64,000 bases of DNA from DASPJQ01 sp035299065 (GCA_035299065.1 DATGXI010000095.1:29118-93117); one strand, 5' to 3'; shown: positions 52,665 through 61,976, counted from the first letter of the stretch. Notes: a model not told the origin generated them from the letters alone. Translations and numbers: made by a program.

Positions 52665-54239
52665 CTACAACTGATTTTCGCTGCTCCTTAAATTAAAAAA
52701 CGTATGAAAAAAAGCAATAAACGTTACCCCGCTTTGTGTTTCCAGCGTGTCTTCTGACAAAAATGAAAACAACATGATGATGAAAAATGAAAGTGCCACA
52801 TACCTGTATTTTTTATAACCTTTTACCCATAACATTGAAAACGCATACACCATAAATACAATGAACCCAATTATGCCAAATGTAATGGCCATGGTGAGGT
52901 ATTGATTGTGGGCGCGTAATTTGTGACGATGTTCAATTTCAAATTTATAGTGCTTATACACCTCGTCATACGCATCGTCCACATCACCTGTTCCCAACCC
53001 AATTAGCGGGCTTTGCTTAAATAAATTCCAACCAATACGCCAGTATTCAAACCGCTGGGTAACGCTGTTGCCAAAGGGGTTACTCCTGTCAGCCCCATAC
53101 GAAACAAATTCATATACAATTTGCAGTAAGCGCCTTTGCCAGCCATACATTTCAAGGTAACTTGCATTGGCTATTCCGTTTTCAATATTACGTATATCCT
53201 GTTCCGTTAGCTTGTCAAGTGCTTCTTTATCCTTTACGCCTCCCTTTGAATTGAGATAGCGTAAAATAGTGGCATAAATACTCTGATGCAATTTGTCGCG
53301 CCCTTTAAACGGAATTTTTGACCGCTGCTGCCAGGCAAGCTCCAGTTCAACCCAGGCAATGTATTTTCCAACTACATACCCGTTTTCAATGTAATTTAGG
53401 CTCTTGTCAAAATAATAAATCTCACCGTACTTTGAGTGAGTTGATTTAACGGGCGCCTCCTTAAGCACAAACAAGCCGGAGACGGTATTGTACACAACAT
53501 ATGCGCCTGCAAAAAATCCAATAACAATTGCTGAAATAAAAATAATACGCCATTTGAGGCCGAATTTTTTCCAAATAACGTAAACGAGTGAAAAAAGAAA
53601 AAGCACCAATAGAAAAACAATGGCTGTGCCGGATTCAATAAAATTGAGGAAAAAAAGGAACCAACCAGCAATGATTATATAAACTAACCGCCATGTATTG
53701 CTTGTTGTTTTATACATTCCGTAAAACAAAAAACAAATAGCAAGGCAAATAAACAAGGCGAGCCTTACACCTGAAACACCAAATATCATGGTGCGCATAT
53801 CAGCCTCGGTAAATTGCGCTGGTTTTATCCAATGAAAATAAATACCAAAACTTAAAAATGTACAGGCAATAAGTGATCCAATGAAAACAAAATAAATATA
53901 CTTCCATTCATTTCTTAAGTCAACTGCTTTTGACGTGCTAAAAATAAACGGCAGCACGATTAAAGGCAACTTTGTTTTGATGTCCTTTACTGCATACTGC
54001 ATATTTTCTGACCAAAAAAGCCCAACTACATGCAATAAAATAAGCGCAAGGGAAATCCAGAAAAACGGTTGATTTTTTAAGCGTTTAAGGCGGTTGGCAA
54101 AGTCCAGTTCACTAACCCATAAAACACCACACATGATAATACCGGTTGAAACGGCTGGTTTTGACAGGGACATGCCTGCAATAATGCCCAGTAAACCAGT
54201 ATAATAAAACCAACGTGTGTATTTGAGAGGGAATATCAC
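52665..54239 (-). CDS. O-antigen ligase family protein
   Basis: The 524-residue protein has about twelve membrane helices and a large periplasmic loop. The Wzy_C-type region includes RFEYWRIGWNLFKQSPLIGL followed by GTGDVDDAYDEVYKHYKFEI and HRHKLRAHNQYLTMAITFGI, with the conserved His in RAHNQYL. The family ligates or polymerises polyprenyl-linked oligosaccharide (WaaL/Wzy). Whether ligase or polymerase cannot be told. Confidence 0.9.
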   Translation of the reverse strand: MIFPLKYTRWFYYTGLLGIIAGMSLSKPAVSTGIIMCGVLWVSELDFANRLKRLKNQPFFWISLALILLHVVGLFWSENMQYAVKDIKTKLPLIVLPFIFSTSKAVDLRNEWKYIYFVFIGSLIACTFLSFGIYFHWIKPAQFTEADMRTMIFGVSGVRLALFICLAICFLFYGMYKTTSNTWRLVYIIIAGWFLFFLNFIESGTAIVFLLVLFLFSLVYVIWKKFGLKWRIIFISAIVIGFFAGAYVVYNTVSGLFVLKEAPVKSTHSKYGEIYYFDKSLNYIENGYVVGKYIAWVELELAWQQRSKIPFKGRDKLHQSIYATILRYLNSKGGVKDKEALDKLTEQDIRNIENGIANASYLEMYGWQRRLLQIVYEFVSYGADRSNPFGNSVTQRFEYWRIGWNLFKQSPLIGLGTGDVDDAYDEVYKHYKFEIEHRHKLRAHNQYLTMAITFGIIGFIVFMVYAFSMLWVKGYKKYRYVALSFFIIMLFSFLSEDTLETQSGVTFIAFFHTFFNLRSSENQL

Positions 54240-54295
54240 CTTAAAATGTAACGCTAAAATAAGCGTCTTATTTCATTGTGATACCCTTGCAGGAA

Positions 54296-55951
54296 CTATT
54301 TTTTTACAGTGCCGTCAAGAATGCCTTTGTACCTGGCTTCGTCTTTTAACACCTTAATTGCCTCTACCAGGTATTCGTCATAATTAAATGAATTTTCGGT
54401 GCGGCCATTTTGGTAATAGTAACGCGACACAATTTCATTTTCAATTATCTCTTTGATCTCAGGTTTGAAACGCTCAAAATCGGCCATTTTATCAGCTTTT
54501 ATTTTTGCGTAAACTTTATCAAATTCGCCTTCAGCACCAGCATAATAATTTTCTTTTTGTGCCGACTTTTTAAATTCTTCAAAACGGGCTTCGGTAGTTG
54601 TTTTGTATTTAAAATCTTTGTCTTTTACCATAGCCAAAAATTCACCGTATTCGGCATCGGTTAATTTAAACTCGCGTGCACCGGGTAAGCTTGGGTGTTT
54701 TCGTTCGTACGCAGTTGCATAATTAAAGGCCAGGTCTTCGGCAACAACAATAGCCGCCAGTTTACTGAATTCTTTTTCTTCAACTAAAATTTCAGGATCA
54801 ATGCCGCGCGCATCTATCACTTCGCGGCCGTTTTTTGTTTTGTACTTATGAATGGCCGAGTCGGCAATGGCGCTGGCCCTGTCACCTGCACGTTTGGTTG
54901 TATAATCCAGTTTTTGAATGCAACGCCCGCTTGGTGTATAGTATTTAGCTACGGTTAATTTTACCATGGTATTGTATGGCATTTTGCGTGTTTGCTGCAC
55001 AAGCCCTTTTCCATAAGAACGTATGCCAACAATTACAGCGCGGTCCAAATCCTGCAATGAACCTGAAACAATTTCACTGGCCGATGCCGACCCATCATCA
55101 ACCAAAACCACCAATGGAATATTGGCATCTGTTGCTTCCTCACGTGCCTGGTAATTAATATTCATTTCAGGAACGCGGCCTTTTTGTTTTACAATCATGG
55201 TACCCTGGGGTACAAACATGTTTACAATGCGTACAGCCTCATTTAACAAGCCACCACCATTGCCACGTAAATCAAAAATAAGTTTTTTCATTCCTTTTCC
55301 CTTCAGCTTGGTAAACGCTTCCTTTACTTCTGAACTTGCTGACTGGGTGAATGAATTTAATTTGATATAACCTATTTCGTTATCAATCATACCGCTATAA
55401 GGCACATCGGGAATTTTAATTTCTTCGCGCGAAATTGTTTTTTCAATTGTTTGCCCGGCACGGTCTACTTTTAATTTTAGGGATGTTCCTGCAGCACCTT
55501 TCAACATGGTACTCACCTCATCGGTACTTTTATTTTTAAGTGCGTTGCCATCAATTTCCAATATTTTATCGCCTGCCTTAAAGCCCGCCTTTTGTATAGG
55601 TGAATTTTCATACGGCTCCATGATGTAATTAAAGTCATCATCCATTTTACGGATAAGAGCTCCTACTCCACCGTACTGGCCGGTTGTCATAATGCGGTAA
55701 TCTTCAATATCGCTTTCAGGAATATAATTTGTATACGGGTCAAGTGACTCAAGCATCCCATCAATGCTGCGTTTCATCAAATCACCAGGTGCATGCTCAT
55801 CAACATACCCGCTATATATTTCTGTATAAATTTCACGAAAAATTTCGAAGTTTTTGGTGACTTCAAATTCATTGGTTGAAGGTGCACGCAAAGCAATAGC
55901 TGTAACCGCTATGGTTGGTATGGCTAAGAGGTATAAAATATATTTCTTCAT
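54296..55951 (-). CDS. S41-family carboxyl-terminal processing protease
   Basis: The 551-residue protein has an N-terminal signal anchor, a PDZ domain around residues 90-170 (GYGGVGALIRK-like region, AGFKAGDKILEIDGNALKNK), and the S41 protease core with GSASASE at residues 287-293. Ser290 and Lys315 (in YGKGLVQQ) are 25 residues apart, the same spacing as Ser430 and Lys455 of E. coli Tsp. It acts in the periplasm on envelope proteins. It is downstream of rnpA on the same strand, a gene order seen in Bacteroidota. Confidence 0.94.
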   Translation of the reverse strand: MKKYILYLLAIPTIAVTAIALRAPSTNEFEVTKNFEIFREIYTEIYSGYVDEHAPGDLMKRSIDGMLESLDPYTNYIPESDIEDYRIMTTGQYGGVGALIRKMDDDFNYIMEPYENSPIQKAGFKAGDKILEIDGNALKNKSTDEVSTMLKGAAGTSLKLKVDRAGQTIEKTISREEIKIPDVPYSGMIDNEIGYIKLNSFTQSASSEVKEAFTKLKGKGMKKLIFDLRGNGGGLLNEAVRIVNMFVPQGTMIVKQKGRVPEMNINYQAREEATDANIPLVVLVDDGSASASEIVSGSLQDLDRAVIVGIRSYGKGLVQQTRKMPYNTMVKLTVAKYYTPSGRCIQKLDYTTKRAGDRASAIADSAIHKYKTKNGREVIDARGIDPEILVEEKEFSKLAAIVVAEDLAFNYATAYERKHPSLPGAREFKLTDAEYGEFLAMVKDKDFKYKTTTEARFEEFKKSAQKENYYAGAEGEFDKVYAKIKADKMADFERFKPEIKEIIENEIVSRYYYQNGRTENSFNYDEYLVEAIKVLKDEARYKGILDGTVKK

Positions 55952-56056
55952 ATTTTCATTCTATTTCGCCACCAAAAAACCAAATCCCACCAAAAAAGTT
56001 TTCATTTGTGTAATCCGTGGCCAATTATTTCAAAAAATCAATGTTGTTATAACGGG

Positions 56057-56446
56057 TTATTTCTCAAATTGTTTAACCAATCCCGCTAAAACCGTCCACA
56101 TAATTTGTTTAATTTCCTTAAAATCGGGCAGTTTTGTGAATGTAAATACAAAAACAACAGCCACCTGCTTATTATGTGTTTTTAACACATTTTCAAGGTT
56201 GGTACGCTGGGTGCGGTACGCCTCACGCATAAGCCGCTTTATTTTGTTGCGGTCAACCGCCCTTTTAAATTTCTTTTTTGATACGCTAAAACCTGCCTGT
56301 AAATGAACACCACCCAGGTCGGCCTCGGTATAAAAAGCCGATATTTTTGGCGTACGCACCGCGGTTGGCACTGCAAAAATCTGGTCAAAAAGTTTTTTAC
56401 GCTTTAACCGTTGATCGGCATTCAGGGAATTGGCTTTAGTGGTCAA
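56057..56446 (-). CDS. rnpA: ribonuclease P protein component
   Basis: This 129-residue basic protein is the protein subunit of RNase P, which matures tRNA 5' ends. The RNR-type motif is FKRAVDRNKIKRLMREAYR, and the N-terminus has RLKRKKLFDQIF. The usual rpmH neighbour is not upstream; instead a repeat array and hemD precede it. This split from rpmH is normal in several Bacteroidota. Confidence 0.93.
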   Translation of the reverse strand: MTTKANSLNADQRLKRKKLFDQIFAVPTAVRTPKISAFYTEADLGGVHLQAGFSVSKKKFKRAVDRNKIKRLMREAYRTQRTNLENVLKTHNKQVAVVFVFTFTKLPDFKEIKQIMWTVLAGLVKQFEK

Positions 56447-56529
56447 TTGGTTTTTAATTGGTTCTAAATTAAGGGAAAAAGATTAAGGGGTGAATGGGTA
56501 TGGGCTATTAGTTATTAGGGGTGTGGGTG

Positions 56530-56960
56530 TGGAAGAGTGGTTCACGCAGATATACGCAGAGGTTTGGGTGGGTGTGGGGAAAAGTCTCGCGCAGATCACG
56601 CAGAAACTCGCGGAAAAGGGAGTGTGGGTGGGTGTAGAGAAAGGTTTCGCGCAGATCAAGCAGAAATACGCAGATGTTTGGGAGGTGTGGGGAAAAATTT
56701 CGCGCAGATCACGCAGAAATACGCTGATGTTTTGGAGGGTGTGGGGAAAAGTCTCGCGCAGATCACGCAGAAACTCGCGGAAAAGGGAGTGTGGGTGTGT
56801 GTAGAGAAAGGTTTCGCGCAGATATATGGACTACATAATTCGTTTTTGGTGTCCATGAACTTCGTTTCGCAGAAATACGCTGATGTTTGGGAGGGTGTGG
56901 GGAAAAGTCTCGCGCGGATCACGCAGAAACTCACGAAAAGGGAGTGAGTGTGGGTGCTAT
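56530..56960. repeat. GC-rich direct-repeat array upstream of rnpA
   Basis: An 85-base unit beginning GTGTGGGGAAAAGTCTCGCG occurs at 56572-56656 and again at 56739-56823, with only one difference (a G to T in the GTGGGTGGGTGTAG part). A third, more diverged copy starts at 56895. Between them a shorter variant (about 56684-56738) repeats the TTCGCGCAGATCACGCAGAAA core. The G-rich top strand has few stops and so leaves long open frames, but these are repeat-derived. It resembles the CGCAGATCACGCAG-type repeats of some Bacteroidota. Confidence 0.85.
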
Positions 56961-57181
56961 TTTAAGCTTGTAAATTAGATTAACCCGGGTTTTACTGAAT
57001 AACCACGCCCCGGGTAGAGCCAAATAGCCCGCAGCTACGTTAAGCTTTATTTTACGATGATTTTTGCGAGGACTATAGGCGATAACCGGATAAGGCGCAT
57101 AAAAACCACACGCTTATGACAAATTACACATCCTGTGAATTATACTCACACGCACGAAGAACGGAGAATCGAAAGAAAAAA
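56961..57181. other. intergenic sequence between repeat array and hemD
   Basis: The sequence contains a pair of CCCGGGT-type words (AACCCGGGT near 56991 and CCCCGGGT near 57008) and AAGCTT twice. I see no open frame, promoter or terminator worth naming. Any hemD terminator function is not evident. Confidence 0.4.
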
Positions 57182-57922
57182 TTATTTATTTGCCTTTAGA
57201 TACTGCTCCAAAGCCATGGTCATGCTTGGTGCATTGGGCATGGGTGCCTGAACGTCCAGGCGCAGCCCTGCCTTTTTAATGGCTTGTGCAGTGGTTGTAC
57301 CAAATGCCGCAATACGGGTGCCGTTTTGCTTGAACTTAGGAAAATTTTTCATAAGTGACTCAACCCCTGAAGGACTAAAGAAAACCAACATGTCGTAATT
57401 TACATTGGTCAAATCACTCAGGTCACTTGCAACTGTTTTATAAAAAACCGATTTGGTGTAATTGATCTTATGTTCGTCAAGGAGTTTCGAAATTTCTTTG
57501 TTTACAATGTCAGAGCAGGGTAAAAGATAATTTTCTTCCTTGTGTTTTTTGATCACGTCCATTAACTCAACAAACTTTTGTTTGCCGTGAAAAATTTTAC
57601 GTTTACGAAACTGCACATATTTTTGAAGGTAATAGGCTGTTGATTCTGAAATACAGAAATACTTCAGGGTATCAGGTACCTGGTAACGCATTTCCTTACA
57701 CACCCTGAAAAAATGGTCAACCGCATTACGGCTGGTTAAAATGATGGCTGTGTAATCAGGTAAATTAAGGCGTTCCTTACGAAGCTCCTTTATGTCTATT
57801 CCTTCAACATGAATAAACTCGCGGAAGTCAATTTTCACCTTGAATTTGGTGATAATATCAAAATACGGTGACTTTTCGGCCTCCGGTTTTGGTTGTGTTA
57901 CAAGTATTGTCTTAACTGCCAA
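57182..57922 (-). CDS. hemD: uroporphyrinogen-III synthase
   Basis: The 246-residue protein closes the tetrapyrrole ring in haem synthesis. It shows VTQPKPEAEKSPYF near the start, LPDYTAIILTSRNAVDHFFR, and the C-terminal VFFSPSGVESLMKNFP and IAAFGTTTAQAIKKAGLRLD, the diffuse pattern of HemD. The DUF4271 gene just upstream on the same strand is the conserved neighbour in Bacteroidota. Confidence 0.93.
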   Translation of the reverse strand: MAVKTILVTQPKPEAEKSPYFDIITKFKVKIDFREFIHVEGIDIKELRKERLNLPDYTAIILTSRNAVDHFFRVCKEMRYQVPDTLKYFCISESTAYYLQKYVQFRKRKIFHGKQKFVELMDVIKKHKEENYLLPCSDIVNKEISKLLDEHKINYTKSVFYKTVASDLSDLTNVNYDMLVFFSPSGVESLMKNFPKFKQNGTRIAAFGTTTAQAIKKAGLRLDVQAPMPNAPSMTMALEQYLKANK

Positions 57923-57995
57923 GGTTGCTACTATTTTTCGGTTCTAAATTTATGGCCTGGTTTATTTTATAGGTCGCCCATGAATTTCGTTTCCG

Positions 57996-58721
57996 TTATT
58001 TTAATAGTCCCGTTTCCTTCAAAACCATTGAACCAATGATGAGTAGCGGAACAAATTCAAGCGTGCAAAGATATAAAAATAAATACAACAAATTGGCCGA
58101 GTAATTGAAAGCAGTTATTAACGATTGGGCTAAACGATACAGGTAATTCAACAATAAAAGGCCCAGGCAGGCCAGTATTAACCACTTATCAAGCGGTTCT
58201 CTTATAAAATAAGCTATTGATACAAGGGGAATAAGGGCATAACCACAAACCTGATTAAAAATTATAAGGCGGTACCTGTTTTCAGTTTGCCCGTAATCAT
58301 TTCCTATAAGGAACTCAACCAATTTAAATGCAAAAGCCCTGCCCACTATCCATATAAGCACTACCCCCGTACCCATAAGAAACCATTGGAAATCATTAAA
58401 CCGGTATGCAATACCAGTAGCTGCCTGGGTAAGTACCTGCGGACTAAACAGGTGAAATGCTTTTAATAAAACAAGGCTGGTTGCCATTGAGAACAACAAA
58501 AGCGTAATGAGTGAGTAAGGATGATACAGAACTAATTCCTTGCGAATGAGCTGTTTTAAATACCTTGAAGCCGTATACGCCCCAAGCCTGTCACTAATTA
58601 AATGGCCATAAAATACGCGGCTGAATGCCAATACGCTTAACAGGAAAATAATTATGCCGAATATCCAGTAATGCGCACTTACTTGCGAAAGCTCGGGTTT
58701 TTCAATGCTGAGTAAGGTCAT
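57996..58721 (-). CDS. DUF4271 membrane protein
   Basis: The 241-residue protein has about six membrane helices (for example IFGIIIFLLSVLAFSRVFYG and ICLGLLLLNYLYRL-type segments). The family is found in Bacteroidota next to hemD, as here (73 bases upstream of hemD). Function is not established. Confidence 0.85.
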   Translation of the reverse strand: MTLLSIEKPELSQVSAHYWIFGIIIFLLSVLAFSRVFYGHLISDRLGAYTASRYLKQLIRKELVLYHPYSLITLLLFSMATSLVLLKAFHLFSPQVLTQAATGIAYRFNDFQWFLMGTGVVLIWIVGRAFAFKLVEFLIGNDYGQTENRYRLIIFNQVCGYALIPLVSIAYFIREPLDKWLILACLGLLLLNYLYRLAQSLITAFNYSANLLYLFLYLCTLEFVPLLIIGSMVLKETGLLK

Positions 58722-58893
58722 TAAAGATAATTATGAGACAAATGTACAGCCTATTGGGTATTAATACTTACCCGGGCTAAAATTTAAATTTTTACACCTG
58801 TTTTATACCAATTGTCAGTCAGCACAATACCCAATTACCTGCAACTAAAAAGATTTATACGGGTATTAAAAACCCATTTTCACAAAAAACAAT

Positions 58894-58901
58894 TAGTTTT
58901 G
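58894..58901 (+). promoter_or_regulatory. Bacteroidota -7 element upstream of acyl-CoA dehydrogenase
   Basis: TAGTTTTG fits TAnnTTTG and lies 14 bases before ATG 58916. No convincing -33 box is seen. Confidence 0.4.
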
Positions 58902-58915
58902 AAAAAAATTTAACT

Positions 58916-60118
58916 ATGGCACGTACTGATAATTTCCAGGCACCCGATTATTACCTGTTGGATGAATTGTTAACTGATGAACAAAAAATGGTGCGTGACG
59001 CAACGCGTGCATGGATTAAAAAAGAAGTAAGTCCTATTATTGAGGATCACTACGAGCGTGGTGTATTTCCGAAACAAATTGTAAAAGGCCTGGCCGAGGT
59101 GGGTGCCTTTGGTCCCTATATACCAACCGAATATGGCGGAGCGGGACTTGACCAGATATCTTATGGCTTAATTATGCAGGAGCTTGAGCGCAGCGACAGT
59201 GGAATTCGTTCTACGGCTTCGGTTCAAAGTTCATTGGTAATGTATCCTATTTATAAGTACGGTAACGAGGAGCAGCGCAAAAAATATTTACCAAAACTGG
59301 CCAGTGGCGAATTTATTGGAAGTTTTGGATTGACCGAACCCGATTTTGGGTCGAACCCGGGCGGAATGATCACCAATTTTAAAGACATGGGTGATTATTA
59401 TTTGTTGAACGGAGCAAAAATGTGGATTTCCAATTCGCCAATTTGCGATGTTGCTGTTGTTTGGGCAAAGGATGAAAGCGGGCGTATTCATGGTTTGGTT
59501 GTTGAACGTGGTATGGAAGGATTTACCACACCCGAAACACATGGTAAATTAAGTTTGCGTGCATCATCAACAGGTGAACTGGTTTTTGATAATGTAAAAG
59601 TACCTAAAGCAAATTTATTGCCAAACAAATCAGGATTGGGTGCGCCACTTGGTTGTTTGGACAGCGCGCGTTATGGAATTGCATGGGGTGCTATTGGTGC
59701 TGCTATGGATTGTTATGACAGTGCCTTAAAATATTCATTGGAACGTATACAATTTGATGTTCCAATTGGTGCATTCCAGTTAACACAAAAGAAACTGGCA
59801 GAAATGCTTACTGAAATTACCAAAGCGCAATTGTTAACATGGCGTTTGGGCGTATTGCGTAATGAAGGCCGTGCAACAACACAACAAATATCAATGGCAA
59901 AACGCAACAATGTGCATATGGCTATAAACATTGCACGCGAAGCACGCCAGATTCACGGTGGCATGGGTATTACCAACGAGTACCCAATTATGCGCCACAT
60001 GTGCAATCTTGAAAGTGTAATTACCTATGAAGGCACGCACGATATTCACCTACTTATAACAGGTGCTGACATAACAGGAATTCCGGCATTTAAAACTGCT
60101 CCGTTACAAAAAAAGTAA
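58916..60118 (+). CDS. gcdH: glutaryl-CoA dehydrogenase-like acyl-CoA dehydrogenase
   Basis: The 400-residue FAD enzyme oxidises and decarboxylates glutaryl-CoA to crotonyl-CoA. The segment GIRSTASVQSSLVMYPI is almost the human GCDH sequence, with Arg98 at the position corresponding to human Arg94 that binds the glutaryl carboxylate. Glu372 in TYEGTHDIH is the catalytic base. The FAD-binding motif GSFGLTEPDFGSNPGGM is present. Substrate assignment is good but not proven. Single-gene unit, ended by a terminator. Confidence 0.92.
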   Translation: MARTDNFQAPDYYLLDELLTDEQKMVRDATRAWIKKEVSPIIEDHYERGVFPKQIVKGLAEVGAFGPYIPTEYGGAGLDQISYGLIMQELERSDSGIRSTASVQSSLVMYPIYKYGNEEQRKKYLPKLASGEFIGSFGLTEPDFGSNPGGMITNFKDMGDYYLLNGAKMWISNSPICDVAVVWAKDESGRIHGLVVERGMEGFTTPETHGKLSLRASSTGELVFDNVKVPKANLLPNKSGLGAPLGCLDSARYGIAWGAIGAAMDCYDSALKYSLERIQFDVPIGAFQLTQKKLAEMLTEITKAQLLTWRLGVLRNEGRATTQQISMAKRNNVHMAINIAREARQIHGGMGITNEYPIMRHMCNLESVITYEGTHDIHLLITGADITGIPAFKTAPLQKK

Positions 60119-60140
60119 TTGTTATACCATAATTTTATTG

Positions 60141-60176
60141 AACCCGCTTGCCTGCAAAAGGCATTGCGGGTTTTTT
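60141..60176 (+). terminator. Rho-independent terminator
   Basis: AACCCGC (60141-60147) pairs with GCGGGTT (60166-60172), with an inner stem TGCCT / AGGCA, followed by a T run. It ends the acyl-CoA dehydrogenase gene. Confidence 0.85.
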
Positions 60177-60274
60177 ATTGCTTAACTTTTTATAACCACC
60201 CATTGAAAAAGCATAAACAAAAAAAATCCAGGCACAGCCTTGCCTCGTAAGTAAACCAACCAATAATTTTAGTT

Positions 60275-60718
60275 ATGAAAGTGCGTTACTTTAAATTTAT
60301 TGATTTAATTCAGAAAGCTGAATTTTTACCCCTTTTAGCCATTCGTTTATTGCTGGCTTACGAGTTTTATGAACCAGCTATGCAAAAATTGCAGGATTTT
60401 GGTGGAACAGTAGCCTGGTTTGATGATATGGGAATGCCTTTACCGGCAGTGAATGCTTTTTTGGCAACAGCCACCGAAACACTGGCTTTTATACTTTTAC
60501 CCATTGGCCTTGGAACACGCCTTATTTCAATACCGCTAATAATTACCATGCTTGTTGCCATTGCAACCGTTCATGGGTCAAACGGATTTAATGTTTGCGA
60601 TGGAGGTTACAAATTTCCCGTTTATTACATTATTATGCTGGGTGTTTTGTTGACCCGCGGTGCGGGCATGGCCAGTATTGATTATTGGCTGGGCAAACGT
60701 ATGCGCGGCACTAATTAA
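60275..60718 (+). CDS. DoxX-family membrane protein
   Basis: The 147-residue protein has four membrane helices. The first span FLPLLAIRLLLAYEFYEPAM and following LQDFGGTVAWFDDMGMPLPA are typical of DoxX/YphA-like proteins. Its terminator also serves the convergent gene. Function unknown. Confidence 0.88.
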   Translation: MKVRYFKFIDLIQKAEFLPLLAIRLLLAYEFYEPAMQKLQDFGGTVAWFDDMGMPLPAVNAFLATATETLAFILLPIGLGTRLISIPLIITMLVAIATVHGSNGFNVCDGGYKFPVYYIIMLGVLLTRGAGMASIDYWLGKRMRGTN

Positions 60719-60775
60719 TTACTCGCCAATTCTCAAAACAGGAATAAACTTACAGTATTAAGAAGGTTTAAAAGC

Positions 60776-60802
60776 AAAAAGGGAGAGTTTTTCTCCCTTT
60801 TT
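60776..60802. terminator. bidirectional terminator
   Basis: GGGAGA (60781-60786) pairs with TCTCCC (60792-60797), flanked by A5 and T5, loop GTTTT. The symmetric A/T flanks suit termination in both directions between the DoxX gene and the small convergent gene. Confidence 0.85.
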
Positions 60803-60825
60803 GTTTGTGCATACTTGTGTAAATT

Positions 60826-61146
60826 TTACAGAAGAATTAATAAAAGCAGAATAACAAGCAGTACACCACCTCCCAGGTAAATGTAAACTCCTTCCATTTT
60901 TTTTGCTTCTTTTTTAATTCCATCCATTTCAGCTTTTACTTGCAATTTTTCGGCTTTTGTCAATGAATTAAAGTCCAAAGCCTCAATACTGTCAATTTTC
61001 TTTTGTAACACCATTGCTCTTGCAGCATCTTCCTTAGATGCTTTGCTGGTAATTATTATTCGTGTGCCTTTTTCGGCTGGTTTGGCGTTTGCTGTTGCAA
61101 AACTGAATACACTCATCAGTGCAACCAAGAAAAATTTTCCTTTCAT
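60826..61146 (-). CDS. small secreted/membrane protein of unknown function
   Basis: This 106-residue protein starts at ATG 61146 (MKGKFFLVALMSVFSFATANA, signal peptide). The mature part is a Lys/Glu-rich helix (KASKEDAARAMVLQKKIDSI, then KAEKLQVKAEMDGIKKEAKK) followed by a C-terminal membrane helix (VYIYLGGGVLLVILLLLILL). Upstream frame opening to 61251 has no signal-like start. Function unknown. Confidence 0.75.
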   Translation of the reverse strand: MKGKFFLVALMSVFSFATANAKPAEKGTRIIITSKASKEDAARAMVLQKKIDSIEALDFNSLTKAEKLQVKAEMDGIKKEAKKMEGVYIYLGGGVLLVILLLLILL

Positions 61147-61211
61147 AGACCCATGTTTTATATTTATACTATATTCCTTTATACCGGAAAACAAAGTATG
61201 TGCCATGGTGT

Positions 61212-61361
61212 TTATTTTTCCCGTATTTCGGTAATGCTTATGATTTGGCAACCGGGATATTTTATTTCAATGTTAATGTAAGCATCGGGATAATTTGCGG
61301 CCTCCAGTGTTACTTCAAGGCGCTTTCCTTCGTGATCTATTATAACTTTCCAGTTTTTCAT
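61212..61361 (-). CDS. very small protein (49 residues)
   Basis: The protein MKNWKVIIDHEGKRLEVTLE is followed by AANYPDAYINIEIKYPGCQI and a basic end. It looks like a single small beta-alpha domain. It resembles short Bacteroidota proteins that I recall but cannot name. Start is ATG 61361; the longer in-frame reading to 61466 does not fit the family shape. Confidence 0.6.
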   Translation of the reverse strand: MKNWKVIIDHEGKRLEVTLEAANYPDAYINIEIKYPGCQIISITEIREK

Positions 61362-61428
61362 GATGGGTATTAATAATAACAGAAACATCCTTAAGGGACA
61401 TTTCAAATAAATAAAATAGTTGCGATTA

Positions 61429-61797
61429 TTACACCATAGCTGGCGGACCCCGGTTTTCATCAACAAATAAATTGCTGCTGAAAAAAAACTCTGAAAAACC
61501 TGATTGTAAATACTGAAAACCCGAATGGGAAAATGTGGAATATAAAACCGAAATACCTGTATAACTCCTGTCCAACCCTTTTAATTTCCTGACCGCCTTA
61601 AATCTGAATGTTAAGTTCGATTGGTCTTTAACAGGCGCATTTAACAGGTACAACCCAGGCTGGTAACGGTCAAACTCTTTGGCTTGCTTAACGGGTGTTA
61701 AACAGCTTGAAATCAGCTTATTTTTAAGCATATTGCCTGAGCAAAAGAAAACAACTATAGCCGGTAATATGAAAATTAAACGTTTCAAGCTCCTCAA
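61429..61797 (-). CDS. small secreted protein of unknown function
   Basis: The 122-residue protein has a hydrophobic signal stretch (LIFILPAIVVFFCSG), with TTG starts at 61797 or 61788; neither is well supported. It ends in a motif DENRGPPAMV. Short Bacteroidota proteins near metal genes often end in PPA-type motifs; the link is only suggestive. It diverges from arsR. Confidence 0.5.
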   Translation of the reverse strand: MRSLKRLIFILPAIVVFFCSGNMLKNKLISSCLTPVKQAKEFDRYQPGLYLLNAPVKDQSNLTFRFKAVRKLKGLDRSYTGISVLYSTFSHSGFQYLQSGFSEFFFSSNLFVDENRGPPAMV

Positions 61798-61932
61798 ATT
61801 TACGCATTACTTCTTGAAACAGGCTTACATTAAAACATCATAAATGCATTTAGCGTTGCATTTGCATTGTTAAATAATTGAAAATAAGGATCAACGATAA
61901 ACTTAGGAAAATTCGTTCTACAATTGTATTTT

Positions 61933-61963
61933 TATCGTAATATTGCGATACGATTATTAATCG
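61933..61963 (+). promoter_or_regulatory. two adjacent palindromic operator sites before arsR
   Basis: TATCGTAATATTGCGATA (61933-61950) is an 18-bp palindrome with one mismatched pair. Directly after it, CGATTA-T-TAATCG (61951-61963) is a perfect 6+1+6 palindrome. Both lie 13-44 bases before ATG 61977 and are the likely ArsR sites. Confidence 0.75.
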
Positions 61964-61976
61964 CTTTAATATATAA

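Noticed and set aside
56490..56947. Long open frames on both strands in the repeat array
   Set aside because: The frames come from G-rich repeated sequence with few stops; both strands and two plus frames are open and the products are repeated Gly/Arg/Ala-rich runs.
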